Source of the DNA: JAAXGX01 sp965203565
GTDB taxonomy: Bacteria; Acidobacteriota; Vicinamibacteria; Vicinamibacterales; UBA8438
Direction of reading: 5' to 3'
NCBI GenBank assembly: GCA_965203565.1
Contig: OZ241896.1
Location: 1,302,001 to 1,366,000 of the forward strand
Length of the DNA: 64,000 nucleotides
Below, one piece after another: positions 52,651-61,238 of this stretch. Below the pieces are notes generated by a model, which saw nothing but the letters and a program-made list of their open reading frames with translations, had not been told where the DNA came from and searched no databases. Positions within the stretch are counted from its first letter, which is position 1. Every line of letters starts with the position of its first letter. The translations under genes and the position numbers were made by a program.

Positions 52651-53982
52651 ATGAGGGGACTCGCGCGCGTCACGGGGATCGGAGTGATCGGGCTGGCGGC
52701 GGCGGTCGGGGGGGCGGCGTCCGCCGGCGCCGCGCCGGCGGACGAGGTGACGTTCTCGAAGGACGTGGCGCCGATTCTCCAGCAGCGGTGCGAGGCGTGC
52801 CACCGCGAAGGGCAGATGGCGCCGATGTCGCTCGTGACGTACGAAGAGGTGCGGCCCTGGGCGCGGGCCATCCGGCGGAAGGTGGCGGCGCGCGAGATGC
52901 CCCCCTGGCACATCGACAGGACGGTCGGCATCCAGGCGTTCGCGAACGACATCTCGCTGACCGATGCGCAGATCGCCGCCATCGTCGCCTGGGTCGACGC
53001 CGGCGCCCCGCGCGGCGACCCGGCCGACCTGCCGCCGCCGGCCGCCTGGCCGAGCGGCGACGTCTGGCGCCTCGCCGGGCGGATGGGCGGCGACCCCGAT
53101 CTGGTCGTCGTCTCGCCGCCCTGGACGCAGCCGGCCGCAGGGCAGGACCAGTGGTACCAGCCGCTCGTCGAGACCGGCCTGACCGAGGACCGGTGGGTGC
53201 GCGGCGTCGAGGTCCGGCCGTCGATTCGGGGCCGGCGGATCGTCCACCACGCCCTTGCGCGGGTCGTCCAGCAGGAGGAGCCGGACGACTTCACGCCGGC
53301 CGTCGACTTCTCGGGTCGGGGCGCGTTCCTCACCGAGTTCGCCGTCGGGAAGAACGGCGACGTGTTCCGGGAGAACACCGGGAAGCTGCTGAAGGCGGGC
53401 GCCGGGATCAGCTACGACATCCATTACCACTCGGTCGGCGAGGAGATCACCGACCGGACCGAGGTCGGTCTCTGGTTCCACCCGGCAGGGTTCACGCCGA
53501 AGTACCGCGTCTACGCGCAGGTGCTCGGGACGCGGCAGGCGATGGAGACGTTCGACCTTCCGCCGGGGGAGAAGACGGTCCACCACGCCTACGCGCCGCT
53601 GCCGCTCCCGGCGCGGATCGAGAACTACCAGCCGCACATGCACGTCCGCGGGACGGCGATGTCGATGAAGGCGATCCATCCGGACGGCCGGGTGGAGATG
53701 CTCAGTCACGTCGGGAGCTTCGATTTCAACTGGCACGTCAACTACGTCTACGCCGAGGACGCGGCGCCGGTGCTGCCGAAGGGGACGGTGATCCACCTGA
53801 CGGCCTGGCACGACAACACCGCGTCGAACCCGAACAACCCGGACCCGGAGCAGTGGGTCGGCTGGGGCCAGCGGAGCTACGACGACATGTACCACGCCCA
53901 CGTCAACGTCACGTACCTGACCGACGAGGACTATGAGCGGATCGTCGCGGGCCGGCGATCGACCGGCGACCAGGACCAGTAG
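52651..53982 (+). CDS. Secreted cytochrome c / copper type II monooxygenase-like protein (copy 2)
   Basis: The protein has 443 residues. The ATG at 52651 follows GAGGGA. The signal peptide is followed by the heme motif CEACHREGQMAPMSLVTYEEV. The C-terminal half has GISYDIHYHSVGEEI, YQPHMHVRGTAMSMKAI and VIHLTAWHDNTASNPNNP, matching the copper-site histidines and the terminal loop of the type II monooxygenase-like domain. It is paralogous to 36760-38160 but lacks the late CPLCG. It is probably a periplasmic or surface redox enzyme; the substrate is unknown. It is followed 37 bp later by the epoxide hydrolase-like gene. Confidence 0.8.
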   Translation: MRGLARVTGIGVIGLAAAVGGAASAGAAPADEVTFSKDVAPILQQRCEACHREGQMAPMSLVTYEEVRPWARAIRRKVAAREMPPWHIDRTVGIQAFANDISLTDAQIAAIVAWVDAGAPRGDPADLPPPAAWPSGDVWRLAGRMGGDPDLVVVSPPWTQPAAGQDQWYQPLVETGLTEDRWVRGVEVRPSIRGRRIVHHALARVVQQEEPDDFTPAVDFSGRGAFLTEFAVGKNGDVFRENTGKLLKAGAGISYDIHYHSVGEEITDRTEVGLWFHPAGFTPKYRVYAQVLGTRQAMETFDLPPGEKTVHHAYAPLPLPARIENYQPHMHVRGTAMSMKAIHPDGRVEMLSHVGSFDFNWHVNYVYAEDAAPVLPKGTVIHLTAWHDNTASNPNNPDPEQWVGWGQRSYDDMYHAHVNVTYLTDEDYERIVAGRRSTGDQDQ

Positions 53983-54019
53983 CAGGCGGCCGACGGCGGC
54001 CGATGGAGCGAGGTTCACG

Positions 54020-55312
54020 ATGAGACGACGCCTGCCGTTGTTCGCCGTGGCGCTGGCGGCCGCTTGCGGCGCGCCGGCGGAGCCGGAAGGGGGCGCGGGC
54101 CCCGCCGGCGAGGTGGCCGCGGCGCCGGAAGAGGAGCCGCCGGCGGACCCGGCCGCCGTCCGGCCGTTCACCATCGACGTGCCCGACGCCGTGCTGGACG
54201 ACCTGCGGGACCGGCTGCGGCGGGCGCGGCTGCCGGACGAGCTGGACGACGCGGGGTGGGACTACGGCATGCCGCTCGGCTACCTGTCCGAGCTGGTCGC
54301 CTACTGGCGCGACGAGTTCGACTGGCGGGCGCAGGAGGCGGCGCTCAACGCGTTCGACCAGTACAAGACCCGGATCGGCGATCTCGACGTCCACTTCATC
54401 CACCAGCGCTCGCCCGACCCGGACGCCCTGCCGCTCCTCATCACCCACGGCTGGCCCGGCTCGGTCGCCGAGTTCCTGAAGATCATCGGGCCGTTGACCG
54501 ATCCGTCGGCGCACGGCGGCCGGGCGGAGGACGCCTTCCACGTGGTGGCCCCGTCGATTCCCGGCTACGGCTTCTCGGACCGCCCGCGCAGGCGCGGGTT
54601 CGGTCCGGAGCAGGCGGCCGACGTCAACGCGCAGCTCATGGAGCGCCTCGGCTACGACCGGTACGGCTTGCAAGGGGGCGACTGGGGGGCGATCATCAGC
54701 CGGTGGCACGCGTTCAAGCATCCCGGGGCGGTGGCCGGGCTGCACCTCAACATGCTGATCGCCGGTCCGCCCCCCGGCGCGGACGACCCGACGGCGGGCG
54801 TGCCGGAGGCGGAGCTGGCGCGGATGGAGGAGCGGCGGAGGTTCTTCCAGGGACCCGAGACCGGCTACAGCCAGATCCAGGGGACGAAGCCGCAGACGCT
54901 CGGCTACGGCCTGAACGACTCGCCGGTGGGACAGGCGGCCTGGATCGTCGAGAAGTTCCGCACCTGGTGCGACTGCGACGGCCATCCGGAGACGATCTTC
55001 ACGAAGGACGAGCTGCTCACCAACGTCACGATCTACTGGGTGACGCAGACGGCGACCTCGTCGGCCCGGATGTACTACGAGAGCGGCCTCGCCCGCGCCG
55101 GCGCGGGCGGGGGACAGCCGGGCCGGGTGGAGGCGCCGACCGCCGGCGCCGTCTTTCCGCACGAGCTGATGTACTCGCCCCGCCGGTGGGCGGAGGCGGC
55201 CTACAACCTGACGCGCTGGACGGAGATGCCGCGCGGCGGCCATTTCGCAGCGCTGGAGCAGCCCGAGCTGTTCGTCGACGACGTCCGGGCGTTCTTCGCC
55301 GACCTGCGCTGA
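54020..55312 (+). CDS. Epoxide hydrolase-like alpha/beta-hydrolase, lipoprotein
   Basis: The protein has 430 residues. The lipoprotein signal has a lipobox ending LAAAC, and a linker rich in Ala, Glu and Pro follows. The N-terminal EHN domain (RPFTIDVPDAVLDDLRDRL) is followed by a hydrolase fold with the oxyanion motif HGWPGS (143-148), the nucleophile Asp in GGDWGA (D221), and the C-terminal base His in PRGGHFAALEQPE. This is the microsomal-type epoxide hydrolase family, which opens epoxides to diols; the natural substrate is not evident. Membrane-anchored export is unusual for the family and fits the exported-protein context. It may act on products of the monooxygenase-like neighbour (inference). 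Confidence 0.87.
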   Translation: MRRRLPLFAVALAAACGAPAEPEGGAGPAGEVAAAPEEEPPADPAAVRPFTIDVPDAVLDDLRDRLRRARLPDELDDAGWDYGMPLGYLSELVAYWRDEFDWRAQEAALNAFDQYKTRIGDLDVHFIHQRSPDPDALPLLITHGWPGSVAEFLKIIGPLTDPSAHGGRAEDAFHVVAPSIPGYGFSDRPRRRGFGPEQAADVNAQLMERLGYDRYGLQGGDWGAIISRWHAFKHPGAVAGLHLNMLIAGPPPGADDPTAGVPEAELARMEERRRFFQGPETGYSQIQGTKPQTLGYGLNDSPVGQAAWIVEKFRTWCDCDGHPETIFTKDELLTNVTIYWVTQTATSSARMYYESGLARAGAGGGQPGRVEAPTAGAVFPHELMYSPRRWAEAAYNLTRWTEMPRGGHFAALEQPELFVDDVRAFFADLR

Positions 55313-55317
55313 CGGCC

Positions 55318-55476
55318 GTGTCCGGTCAGGAGCGCCGGTCCGCGCGGCGCTCTCTCCCGCTCCATCCGGCGCCGGCGCTCGTCCTGCTGCTGGCGCTGGC
55401 GGCGGCGTGCCTTCCGGGCGCCTCGTCAGGAACGCGGGAGGCGGAGACGATTCGACGGGCGCTGCATCCCGGCTGA
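55318..55476 (+). pseudogene. Truncated lipoprotein N-terminus
   Basis: The ORF has 52 codons from the GTG at 55318. It has an N-terminal basic stretch, the hydrophobic core LVLLLALAAACLPG with a lipobox, then about 15 codons ending IRRALHPG. The last codons run into the 36-bp dispersed repeat at 55450. A possible remnant of a C-terminus in another frame follows (about 55498-55613, reading RSLPDYGIASIRTGQF). It is probably a lipoprotein gene broken by rearrangement. Confidence 0.45.
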
Positions 55477-55485
55477 ACTGCGTTG
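55450..55485. repeat. 36-bp dispersed repeat, copy 2
   Basis: An exact inverted match to 31868-31903. It coincides with the end of the truncated lipoprotein ORF. 55486-55648 has no gene I can support. Confidence 0.75.
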
Positions 55486-55648
55486 CTACGCCGTGCGTTC
55501 TCTGCCCGATTACGGCATCGCCAGCATCCGCACCGGACAGTTCACGCGGCGCCGGACGAGGGAAGGCGTCCGGTACGACGACGTCTGGGCAGGCAGCTTC
55601 TCGCCCGGGTGATCACGATGGCGCGGCGGCGGCGCGGGACGCGGGCTG

Positions 55649-56827
55649 CTACTTCCGCCGCGCCGCCACCACGAGCTGCAGCGCCACCCACGGGAGCCAG
55701 CGGCCCAGCGGGAGCAGACGCCGCATGGCGGTCAAGTGCCGGCGCGTGTTGCCCCGGCGGTCCAGGAAGTCCTCCACGCGGCGGCGGTTCAGGAGGTTGT
55801 CCATCCAGAGCTCGAGGTGCGCGCACGACTGCGCGACGAACTCGAAGCCGGCCTCCGGCAGCAGGTCCCGGGTCAGCTCGCGGTACGACAGCTCGCTGAG
55901 GTGGTCGGGGCTGCACGGACACTCCATGCCGTTGGCCAGGGCGACCAGCCGCTCCCGGTTCGGAGTGGTGACGATCGCCATGCCGCCCGGCTTCAGCACG
56001 CGCCGCCACTCGCCGAGCGCCGCCCGCACGTCGGGCACGTGCTCGATCACCTCGCCGGCGAACAGGGCGTCGAACCGCTCGTCCCGGAACGGGAGCGCCG
56101 CCGCGTCGAAGACGGCCCACTTCTGGTGGCGGATCTCGGCGGCCCGGTCGCGCACCGAGTCGAAGTTCAGGTCGCCCGCGTACACCGTGAACGGGAACGG
56201 ATCTTCGGATGGGTGCGCCGTCTCGATCTCCGTGAACAGCGACCGTCCGCACCCGACGTCCACGACGCGCCCGCCCGGGACGTAGCGCGTGAACAGCTCG
56301 CGCAGGCGGCGGAGCTTGTAGGCGTGCAGCTCGTGCCGGAACGGCGCGTCGTTCGGAGGCGTGTAGCCGTGCGTGCGGTACTGGCGTTCGTAGAACGCCC
56401 GCAGGACGTCGCGGTCGACGAACTTGAGCAGGACCGGCTCTATCCGCCGGATCTCGCCCGCCGGCGTGCGCATCACCAGCTGGAGGTCGCCCAGCGGGTC
56501 GAGGGCGCAGCCCGGGTTGCACCAGTGGTCGGTGGCCGGCAGGCGCCGCCCGCCGGCGGTCACGCGGATCGAGCCGGCGTCGATCCGCCCGAAGTCGATC
56601 TCCAGCGTCGCCCGGCCGCGGCCCGGCGGCAGTTCGAACCGCCACCAGCCGAGGTGCCCGTCCGGATGCCGGTAGTCGTTGTAGCGGTACGTGTCGACGG
56701 TGAACAGGTAGGTGTCGGGCGCGCCGACCGCGTACCGGAACGCCAGCGCCGCGCGGCGCCGGGCGACGACCGTCGTCCGACGCTCCGGCGCCGCCTTCGG
56801 GCCGGCGATCCGCGTCAGGTCGAGCAC
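55649..56827 (-). CDS. Class I SAM-dependent methyltransferase
   Basis: The protein has 392 residues with a GTG start, 19 bp after aroK. An N-terminal domain of about 180 residues (YLFTVDTYRYNDYRHPDG) has no family I recognise. The Methyltransf_11 domain follows with motif I VVDVGCGRSLFTEIE, an acidic residue at the end of strand 2 (YAGDLNFDSV), LFAGEVIEHVPDVRAALGEW, and LKPGGMAIVTTPN. A short hydrophobic C-terminus (LPWVALQLVVAARRK) could touch the membrane. The acceptor is unknown; relatives often modify glycans or lipids. Transcription with aroA-aroK is likely from the spacing. Confidence 0.82.
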   Translation of the reverse strand: MLDLTRIAGPKAAPERRTTVVARRRAALAFRYAVGAPDTYLFTVDTYRYNDYRHPDGHLGWWRFELPPGRGRATLEIDFGRIDAGSIRVTAGGRRLPATDHWCNPGCALDPLGDLQLVMRTPAGEIRRIEPVLLKFVDRDVLRAFYERQYRTHGYTPPNDAPFRHELHAYKLRRLRELFTRYVPGGRVVDVGCGRSLFTEIETAHPSEDPFPFTVYAGDLNFDSVRDRAAEIRHQKWAVFDAAALPFRDERFDALFAGEVIEHVPDVRAALGEWRRVLKPGGMAIVTTPNRERLVALANGMECPCSPDHLSELSYRELTRDLLPEAGFEFVAQSCAHLELWMDNLLNRRRVEDFLDRRGNTRRHLTAMRRLLPLGRWLPWVALQLVVAARRK

Positions 56828-56846
56828 CGTGTCCGTCGCTCCGCCG

Positions 56847-57347
56847 TCACGAATCGAGCCAGTCCAGAATCCGTTCGACCAGCTCGCCGGCCGGCGCGCG
56901 CCCGGCGTCCAGCCGGAGGTGCGCGAAGGCGTACGCCGCCCGGCGCGCCTCGAACAGCGCTCGCAGCGTGGTCCGGTCGTTCGCCAGCGGCCGGCTCCCG
57001 TCCGGAGGAATCCGGTCGATCACCCGTTCGAACGGGACGTCGAGCCAGACCGAGGCGCCGTCCCGGTTGATGATCGCCCGATTGTCCGCCTCGACGAACG
57101 TGCCCCCGCCGGTCGCCACGACGGCGTGGCGTTCGGCGAGGAGGTCGCGCAGGACCGCGCGCTCGGTCCGCCGGAAGTACGGCTCGCCGCGCCGGGCGAA
57201 GATATCGGCGATCGACCGGCGCTCGCGCGCGGCGATCAGCTCGTCGACGTCCTCGGAGCGCCACCCCAGGCGGGCGCCGAGCGCGCGGGCCACGGTCGAT
57301 TTGCCCGCGCCCATGAAGCCGACCAGGTAGAGCTTGTCCGTCCTCAC
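56847..57347 (-). CDS. aroK: Shikimate kinase
   Basis: The protein has 166 residues with a GTG start. It has the P-loop LVGFMGAGKSTVARAL (residues 8-23), the shikimate-binding DVDELIAARERRSIADIF, GEPYFRRTE (the substrate arginine region), ATGGGTFVE, and RPLANDR in the lid. It phosphorylates shikimate at O3 with ATP in the cytosolic aromatic amino acid pathway. It follows aroA by 8 bp, so the two consecutive late steps of the pathway are co-expressed here. Confidence 0.93.
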   Translation of the reverse strand: MRTDKLYLVGFMGAGKSTVARALGARLGWRSEDVDELIAARERRSIADIFARRGEPYFRRTERAVLRDLLAERHAVVATGGGTFVEADNRAIINRDGASVWLDVPFERVIDRIPPDGSRPLANDRTTLRALFEARRAAYAFAHLRLDAGRAPAGELVERILDWLDS

Positions 57348-57355
57348 CCGTCGCG

Positions 57356-58666
57356 CTACCGCCGAATCGACTCGAGCGCAGTGAAGAAGCCGGGGTACGA
57401 GACGTCCACGGCGTCGTGTCCCCTGATGGTCGTCGGCGCCCCGGCGCCCAGCGCCGCGACGGCGAACGCCATCGCCATGCGGTGATCGCCGGCCGCGTCG
57501 ACCGCGCCGCCGGTCAGCCCGGCGGCCCGCACGCTGAAGCCGTCCGGCCGCTCGTCCACCTCCGCGCCCAGCGCGCGCAGCCCGGCGGCGAGCACGGCGA
57601 TCCGATCGCTCTCCTTGGTCCGCAGCTCGGCCGCGCCGCTCACCTCCAGCGTCGCTCCGTGCGCCGCAAGCGCCGCGAGCGCGGGCAGCTCGTCGATCAC
57701 GCCGGGCGCCTGATCGGCGCCGATCCGGATCGGCCGCAGCGTGCGGTGGCGCACACGGACCGTCCCGAACGGTTCGTTCGCCGCCGCGCCGGCCGCCTCG
57801 ACCGTCACGTCCGCGCCCGCCGACCGGAGCAGGTCGAGGAACGCGGTGCGGGTCGGGTTGAGTCCGACGTCGACGATCTCGATCTCGGAGCCGGGGAGCG
57901 CCGCGGCGGCTGCGGCCCAGAACGCGGCGGAAGACAGGTCCCCGGGCGCGCGCACGTCCGCGGGAGCGGGACGCTGGCCGCCGGCGATCTCGACCTGCGG
58001 GCCGGCCCGGCGGACCTCGACGCCGAACGCCGGCAACGCCCGCTCGGTGTGGTCCCGGGTCGGCGCGCGCTCGGTGACGCGCGTCGCCCCGCCGGCGTGC
58101 AGTCCGGCCAGCAGCACGGCGCTCTTCACCTGCGCGCTCGCCACCGGCATGTCGTAGTCGATTCCGCGCAGCGCGGTTCCGGCTATCGCGAGCGGCGGCC
58201 GTCCGCCGGTCGTGCGGATGCGGGCGCCCATCCGGCCGAGCGGCTCGGCGATCCGCTGCATCGGGCGCCGGCGCAGCGAGGCGTCGCCGGTGAGGACGCT
58301 CTCGAACGGCTGCGCCGCCAGCACGCCGGCCAGCAGGCGCATCGTCGTGCCGGAGTTCCCGGCGTCGAGCGCCGCCGCCGGCGGCCGCAGTCCCTCCGGT
58401 CCGAGGCCGCGCACGACCGCCGTCAGGGACCCGTCAGGGTCGGGCGCACGCTGCGTGCGCGCCTCGACGCCGAGCGCCTCGAGACAGCGGAGGGTGGAGG
58501 CGCAGTCGGCGCCGGGGGCGTAGTTGCGGATGGCGGACGTTCCGTCGGCGAGCGCCGCCAGCAGCGCGTAGCGGTGGGAGATCGACTTGTCGCCCGGCGC
58601 ACGCAGCCGGCCGATCACGCGGCCGGCGGGTGCGATCGTGATCGCCCGGGCGCCGTTCCGACTCAC
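57356..58666 (-). CDS. aroA: 3-phosphoshikimate 1-carboxyvinyltransferase (EPSP synthase)
   Basis: The protein has 436 residues from the GTG at 58666; an in-frame TTG at 58681 adds five residues. Signature motifs are APGDKSISHRYALLAALADG, LDAGNSGTTMRLLAGVLAAQP, AQVKSAVLLAGLHAGG and RTKESDRIAVLA, with DHRMAMAFA near the C-terminus. It joins phosphoenolpyruvate to shikimate-3-phosphate. TATAGT (58673-58678 on the minus strand) lies 6 bp before the GTG, so the mRNA may be nearly leaderless. The diverging gene starts at 58719, so both promoters share about 50 bp. Confidence 0.93.
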   Translation of the reverse strand: MSRNGARAITIAPAGRVIGRLRAPGDKSISHRYALLAALADGTSAIRNYAPGADCASTLRCLEALGVEARTQRAPDPDGSLTAVVRGLGPEGLRPPAAALDAGNSGTTMRLLAGVLAAQPFESVLTGDASLRRRPMQRIAEPLGRMGARIRTTGGRPPLAIAGTALRGIDYDMPVASAQVKSAVLLAGLHAGGATRVTERAPTRDHTERALPAFGVEVRRAGPQVEIAGGQRPAPADVRAPGDLSSAAFWAAAAAALPGSEIEIVDVGLNPTRTAFLDLLRSAGADVTVEAAGAAANEPFGTVRVRHRTLRPIRIGADQAPGVIDELPALAALAAHGATLEVSGAAELRTKESDRIAVLAAGLRALGAEVDERPDGFSVRAAGLTGGAVDAAGDHRMAMAFAVAALGAGAPTTIRGHDAVDVSYPGFFTALESIRR

Positions 58667-58718
58667 GCGCGCACTATACAACTACGCGGGTATGGTACGC
58701 TGAAGCCGGATCGCGAGC

Positions 58719-59153
58719 GTGCCCGACCCCTGTGACGCAATCCGTCTGGAGCTTCCGAGCCATCTCGACATGCTCGATTTCGTCCAGACGCTCTGCGACC
58801 AGATCGGCCGCGCCGCCCGGCTCGACGACGATTCGACGCATTGGGTGGGCGTGGCGGTGCGCGAGTCGGTGGTCAACGCGATCAAGCACGGCAATGCGGA
58901 GGACGAGACGAAGCGGGTGATCGTCGAGTTCCGGTTCGAGCCTCCCTGCGATCCGACCCGCCTGCTCGTGCGCGTCGTCGATCAGGGCGAGGGGTTCGAC
59001 CCGGAGCAGGTCGCCGACTGCCTCGCAGCCGAGAACGTCCTCAAGCCGACCGGCAGGGGCATCTTCTTCATGCGCAGCTTCATGGACAGCCTCACCTTGC
59101 AGCCCGCGCCCGAGGGCGGGACCGAAGTCCGGATGGTCAAGAAGATCGGGTGA
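58719..59153 (+). CDS. RsbW-like serine kinase / anti-sigma factor ATPase
   Basis: The protein has 144 residues with a GTG start. It is a compact GHKL ATPase (HATPase_c_2): N box RESVVNAIKHGN, G1 box VVDQGEGFDPEQV, G2 box GRGIFFMRSFMD, and C-terminal EGGTEVRMVKKIG. Stand-alone proteins of this type bind an anti-anti-sigma factor and phosphorylate it, or hold a sigma factor. No STAS-domain partner or sigma gene lies nearby, so the partner is elsewhere. It overlaps the next gene by one base (TGATG). Confidence 0.87.
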   Translation: MPDPCDAIRLELPSHLDMLDFVQTLCDQIGRAARLDDDSTHWVGVAVRESVVNAIKHGNAEDETKRVIVEFRFEPPCDPTRLLVRVVDQGEGFDPEQVADCLAAENVLKPTGRGIFFMRSFMDSLTLQPAPEGGTEVRMVKKIG

Positions 59154-59974
59154 TGGCGGTCGCCCCGGAGCTGCTCCAGACCGCTGTCGAGATCGTCGTG
59201 CGGGCCGGCGGGATCCAGTCGGCCCGGGCCGGCCGCGACGTCCGGATCGGCAAGAAGGGACCGATCGATCTCGTGACCCAGGTGGACGTCGAGATCGAGC
59301 GGATCTGCCGCGACATGATCGCGCAGCGGTTCCCCGGCCATGCGGTGCTCGCCGAGGAGCTGGACGGCGGCGGCGCGGACGCCGGGAAGCCGGCGAAGCA
59401 CCGGTGGATCTTCGATCCTATCGACGGCACCGTGAACTACGCGCACGGGCTGCCGTTCTACTGCGCCTCGCTCGCGCTGGAGGTGGAGGGCCGCATCGAG
59501 GTCGGGGCGGTCTACGACCCGTCCCGGGAGGAGCTGTTCGTGGGGGAGCGGGGCGAAGGGGCGCGGCTCAACGGCGCGCCGCTGTCGGTGTCGACGGCCG
59601 GCGGCCTGATCGACGCCATGCTCTGCACCGGCTTCCCGTACGACGTGCACGAGACGGTGGACGAAGTGGTGGGGCTGTTCGGCGCGTTCGTGCGCCGGGC
59701 GCGGGCCGTTCGGCGGCTCGGCTCCGCCGCCCTCGATCTGTGCTACGTGGCCGCCGGCCGGCTCGACGGCTTCTGGGAGCAGCGCCTGCGCCCGTGGGAC
59801 ACGGCGGCCGGGGCGCTCATCGTCGAGGAAGCGGGCGGGCGCGTAACCGACCTGTCCGGCCGCCCGTTCACGCCGTTCGCCGGCGGCGTGCTGGCGTCGA
59901 ACGGCCCCCTGCACGACCCGATGCTCGACGTCGTCCGCGACTTCGCCGCCCGCGGGCGGAGCCGGCCGTCCTGA
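59153..59974 (+). CDS. Inositol monophosphatase family protein
   Basis: The protein has 273 residues. The metal-site motifs of the Li-sensitive phosphatase family are present: GPIDLVTQVD, VLAEELDG, IFDPIDGTVNYAHGLPFYCASLAL, and the C-terminal WDTAAGALIVEEAGG. Arg and Gly patterns (RRLGSAALDLCYVAAGRLDGFWE) match SuhB-like enzymes. It hydrolyses inositol-1-phosphate or a related sugar phosphate with Mg. The exact substrate (inositol phosphate, NADP-like or fructose bisphosphate) cannot be told. It is translationally coupled to the RsbW-like gene. Confidence 0.9.
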   Translation: MAVAPELLQTAVEIVVRAGGIQSARAGRDVRIGKKGPIDLVTQVDVEIERICRDMIAQRFPGHAVLAEELDGGGADAGKPAKHRWIFDPIDGTVNYAHGLPFYCASLALEVEGRIEVGAVYDPSREELFVGERGEGARLNGAPLSVSTAGGLIDAMLCTGFPYDVHETVDEVVGLFGAFVRRARAVRRLGSAALDLCYVAAGRLDGFWEQRLRPWDTAAGALIVEEAGGRVTDLSGRPFTPFAGGVLASNGPLHDPMLDVVRDFAARGRSRPS

Positions 59975-60056
59975 CGCCCGCCCGTGTCGGCATGCAGCGG
60001 CGGCGGGCCTGCCGCGGCATGGGGCGGGTCGTCTATACTGCCTGCGGCACGCGGTC

Positions 60057-60073
60057 GTCAGGATTTTCCTGAC
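60057..60073 (+). promoter_or_regulatory. Perfect inverted repeat before the AAA ATPase gene
   Basis: GTCAGGA and TCCTGAC flank TTT, 10 bp before the start codon at 60083. A TATACT -10-like box lies at 60034-60039 with no good -35. The repeat could be an operator or an mRNA hairpin over the initiation region. Confidence 0.45.
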
Positions 60074-60082
60074 GCAGACGCC

Positions 60083-61234
60083 ATGTCCGACAAGCGCGCG
60101 AACGCTCTCCATCTTCCGGATCTGTCAATTGCCGGCTTTCGGGGAATCGAACGGCTCTCGATTGCGCGATTGGGACGCGTGACTCTCCTCGCGGGACGGA
60201 ACGGCGTCGGCAAGACGACCGTTCTCGATGCGGTGCGCGTCTATGCCGCGCGAGGACGTTCTATCGTGTTGCACGAACTGCTGGAAAGGCGCGAAGAGCT
60301 TGCAGCCGGTCTGGACGAGGATCGCGACCCCGTGGTTTTTCCGGACTACGCCGCCCTGTTCCATGGCCGGGCGGCGACGCAGGCGCCATCCATCACGATA
60401 GGCCCGGACAGCGGCGTGGACGACCTCCGAATCGAAGTATCCGCGCCGGGAGAGTGGTCGCCGGAACAGAAAGACCTGTTCACCGAAATCTCGGCGGAGA
60501 CCGACGTTCAGGCCCTCAGGATCGTGCACCGGGACAAGGAAAGATTGCTGCCGCCATGGTCTTTGGCCGTGAGTGATCGGCGAACCCATTGGTCACGGCA
60601 TCGTTACGCCCGGATGTTGCGCCGCGGCCTGCTCGAAGAGGAAGGGGAATGGCCGGTCATCGAATGCGAATCCATTGGCCCGGGACTGATGAGCAACAGC
60701 AAGCTTGCGCAGTTCTGGGACAACGTGGCTCTGACGGACGAAGAGGATCTTTCGATAAAGGCTCTTCAGCTGACCGGCGAGAAAATAGATCGAGCCGCTG
60801 TTGTCGGTGACGACGCCCCGCGCTATCGCGGAGACGGCCGCCGCGTGGTCGTGAAATTACAGGGGCATTCCCGTCCGGTCCCTTTGAAGAGTCTCGGCGA
60901 CGGCGTCACGCGCATGTTCGCCGTCGGGCTTGCCCTGGCCAACAGCCGCAATGGTTTCCTGGTCATCGACGAGGCTGAGAACGGGCTTCATTACTCCGTG
61001 CAGCGCGACTTCTGGCGCATGGTGCTGCAGGCCGCACGCCAGCACGACGTCCAGGTTCTGGCGACGACCCATAGCTGGGATTGCGTGAAGGGCTTTGCGC
61101 GCGCGGCGGCGGACGTCGCCGACGTCGAAGGCGTTCTCGTTCGACTCGAACAGGATGGGGAGGACGTGCGGGCGGTCGAGTATGCGGAGGAGGATCTCGA
61201 AACGGCTGCCGATCAGGACATCGAAGTAAGGTAG
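60083..61234 (+). CDS. AAA/OLD-like ATPase of a two-gene conflict-type system
   Basis: The protein has 383 residues. FRGIERLSIARLGRVTLLAGRNGVGKTTVLDAV contains the Walker A (residues 38-46). PVPLKSLGDGVTRMFAVGLAL is the ABC-like signature, FLVIDEAENGLHY is Walker B, and ATTHSWDCVKGF is the switch histidine region. This is the AAA_15/AAA_21 group of SMC-like ATPases found with TOPRIM nuclease partners. The next ORF (61239) begins like such a partner but is truncated after 25 codons. Lower GC and different codon use from its neighbours suggest transfer. Without the partner the system is probably inactive. Confidence 0.82.
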   Translation: MSDKRANALHLPDLSIAGFRGIERLSIARLGRVTLLAGRNGVGKTTVLDAVRVYAARGRSIVLHELLERREELAAGLDEDRDPVVFPDYAALFHGRAATQAPSITIGPDSGVDDLRIEVSAPGEWSPEQKDLFTEISAETDVQALRIVHRDKERLLPPWSLAVSDRRTHWSRHRYARMLRRGLLEEEGEWPVIECESIGPGLMSNSKLAQFWDNVALTDEEDLSIKALQLTGEKIDRAAVVGDDAPRYRGDGRRVVVKLQGHSRPVPLKSLGDGVTRMFAVGLALANSRNGFLVIDEAENGLHYSVQRDFWRMVLQAARQHDVQVLATTHSWDCVKGFARAAADVADVEGVLVRLEQDGEDVRAVEYAEEDLETAADQDIEVR

Positions 61235-61238
61235 CCGC

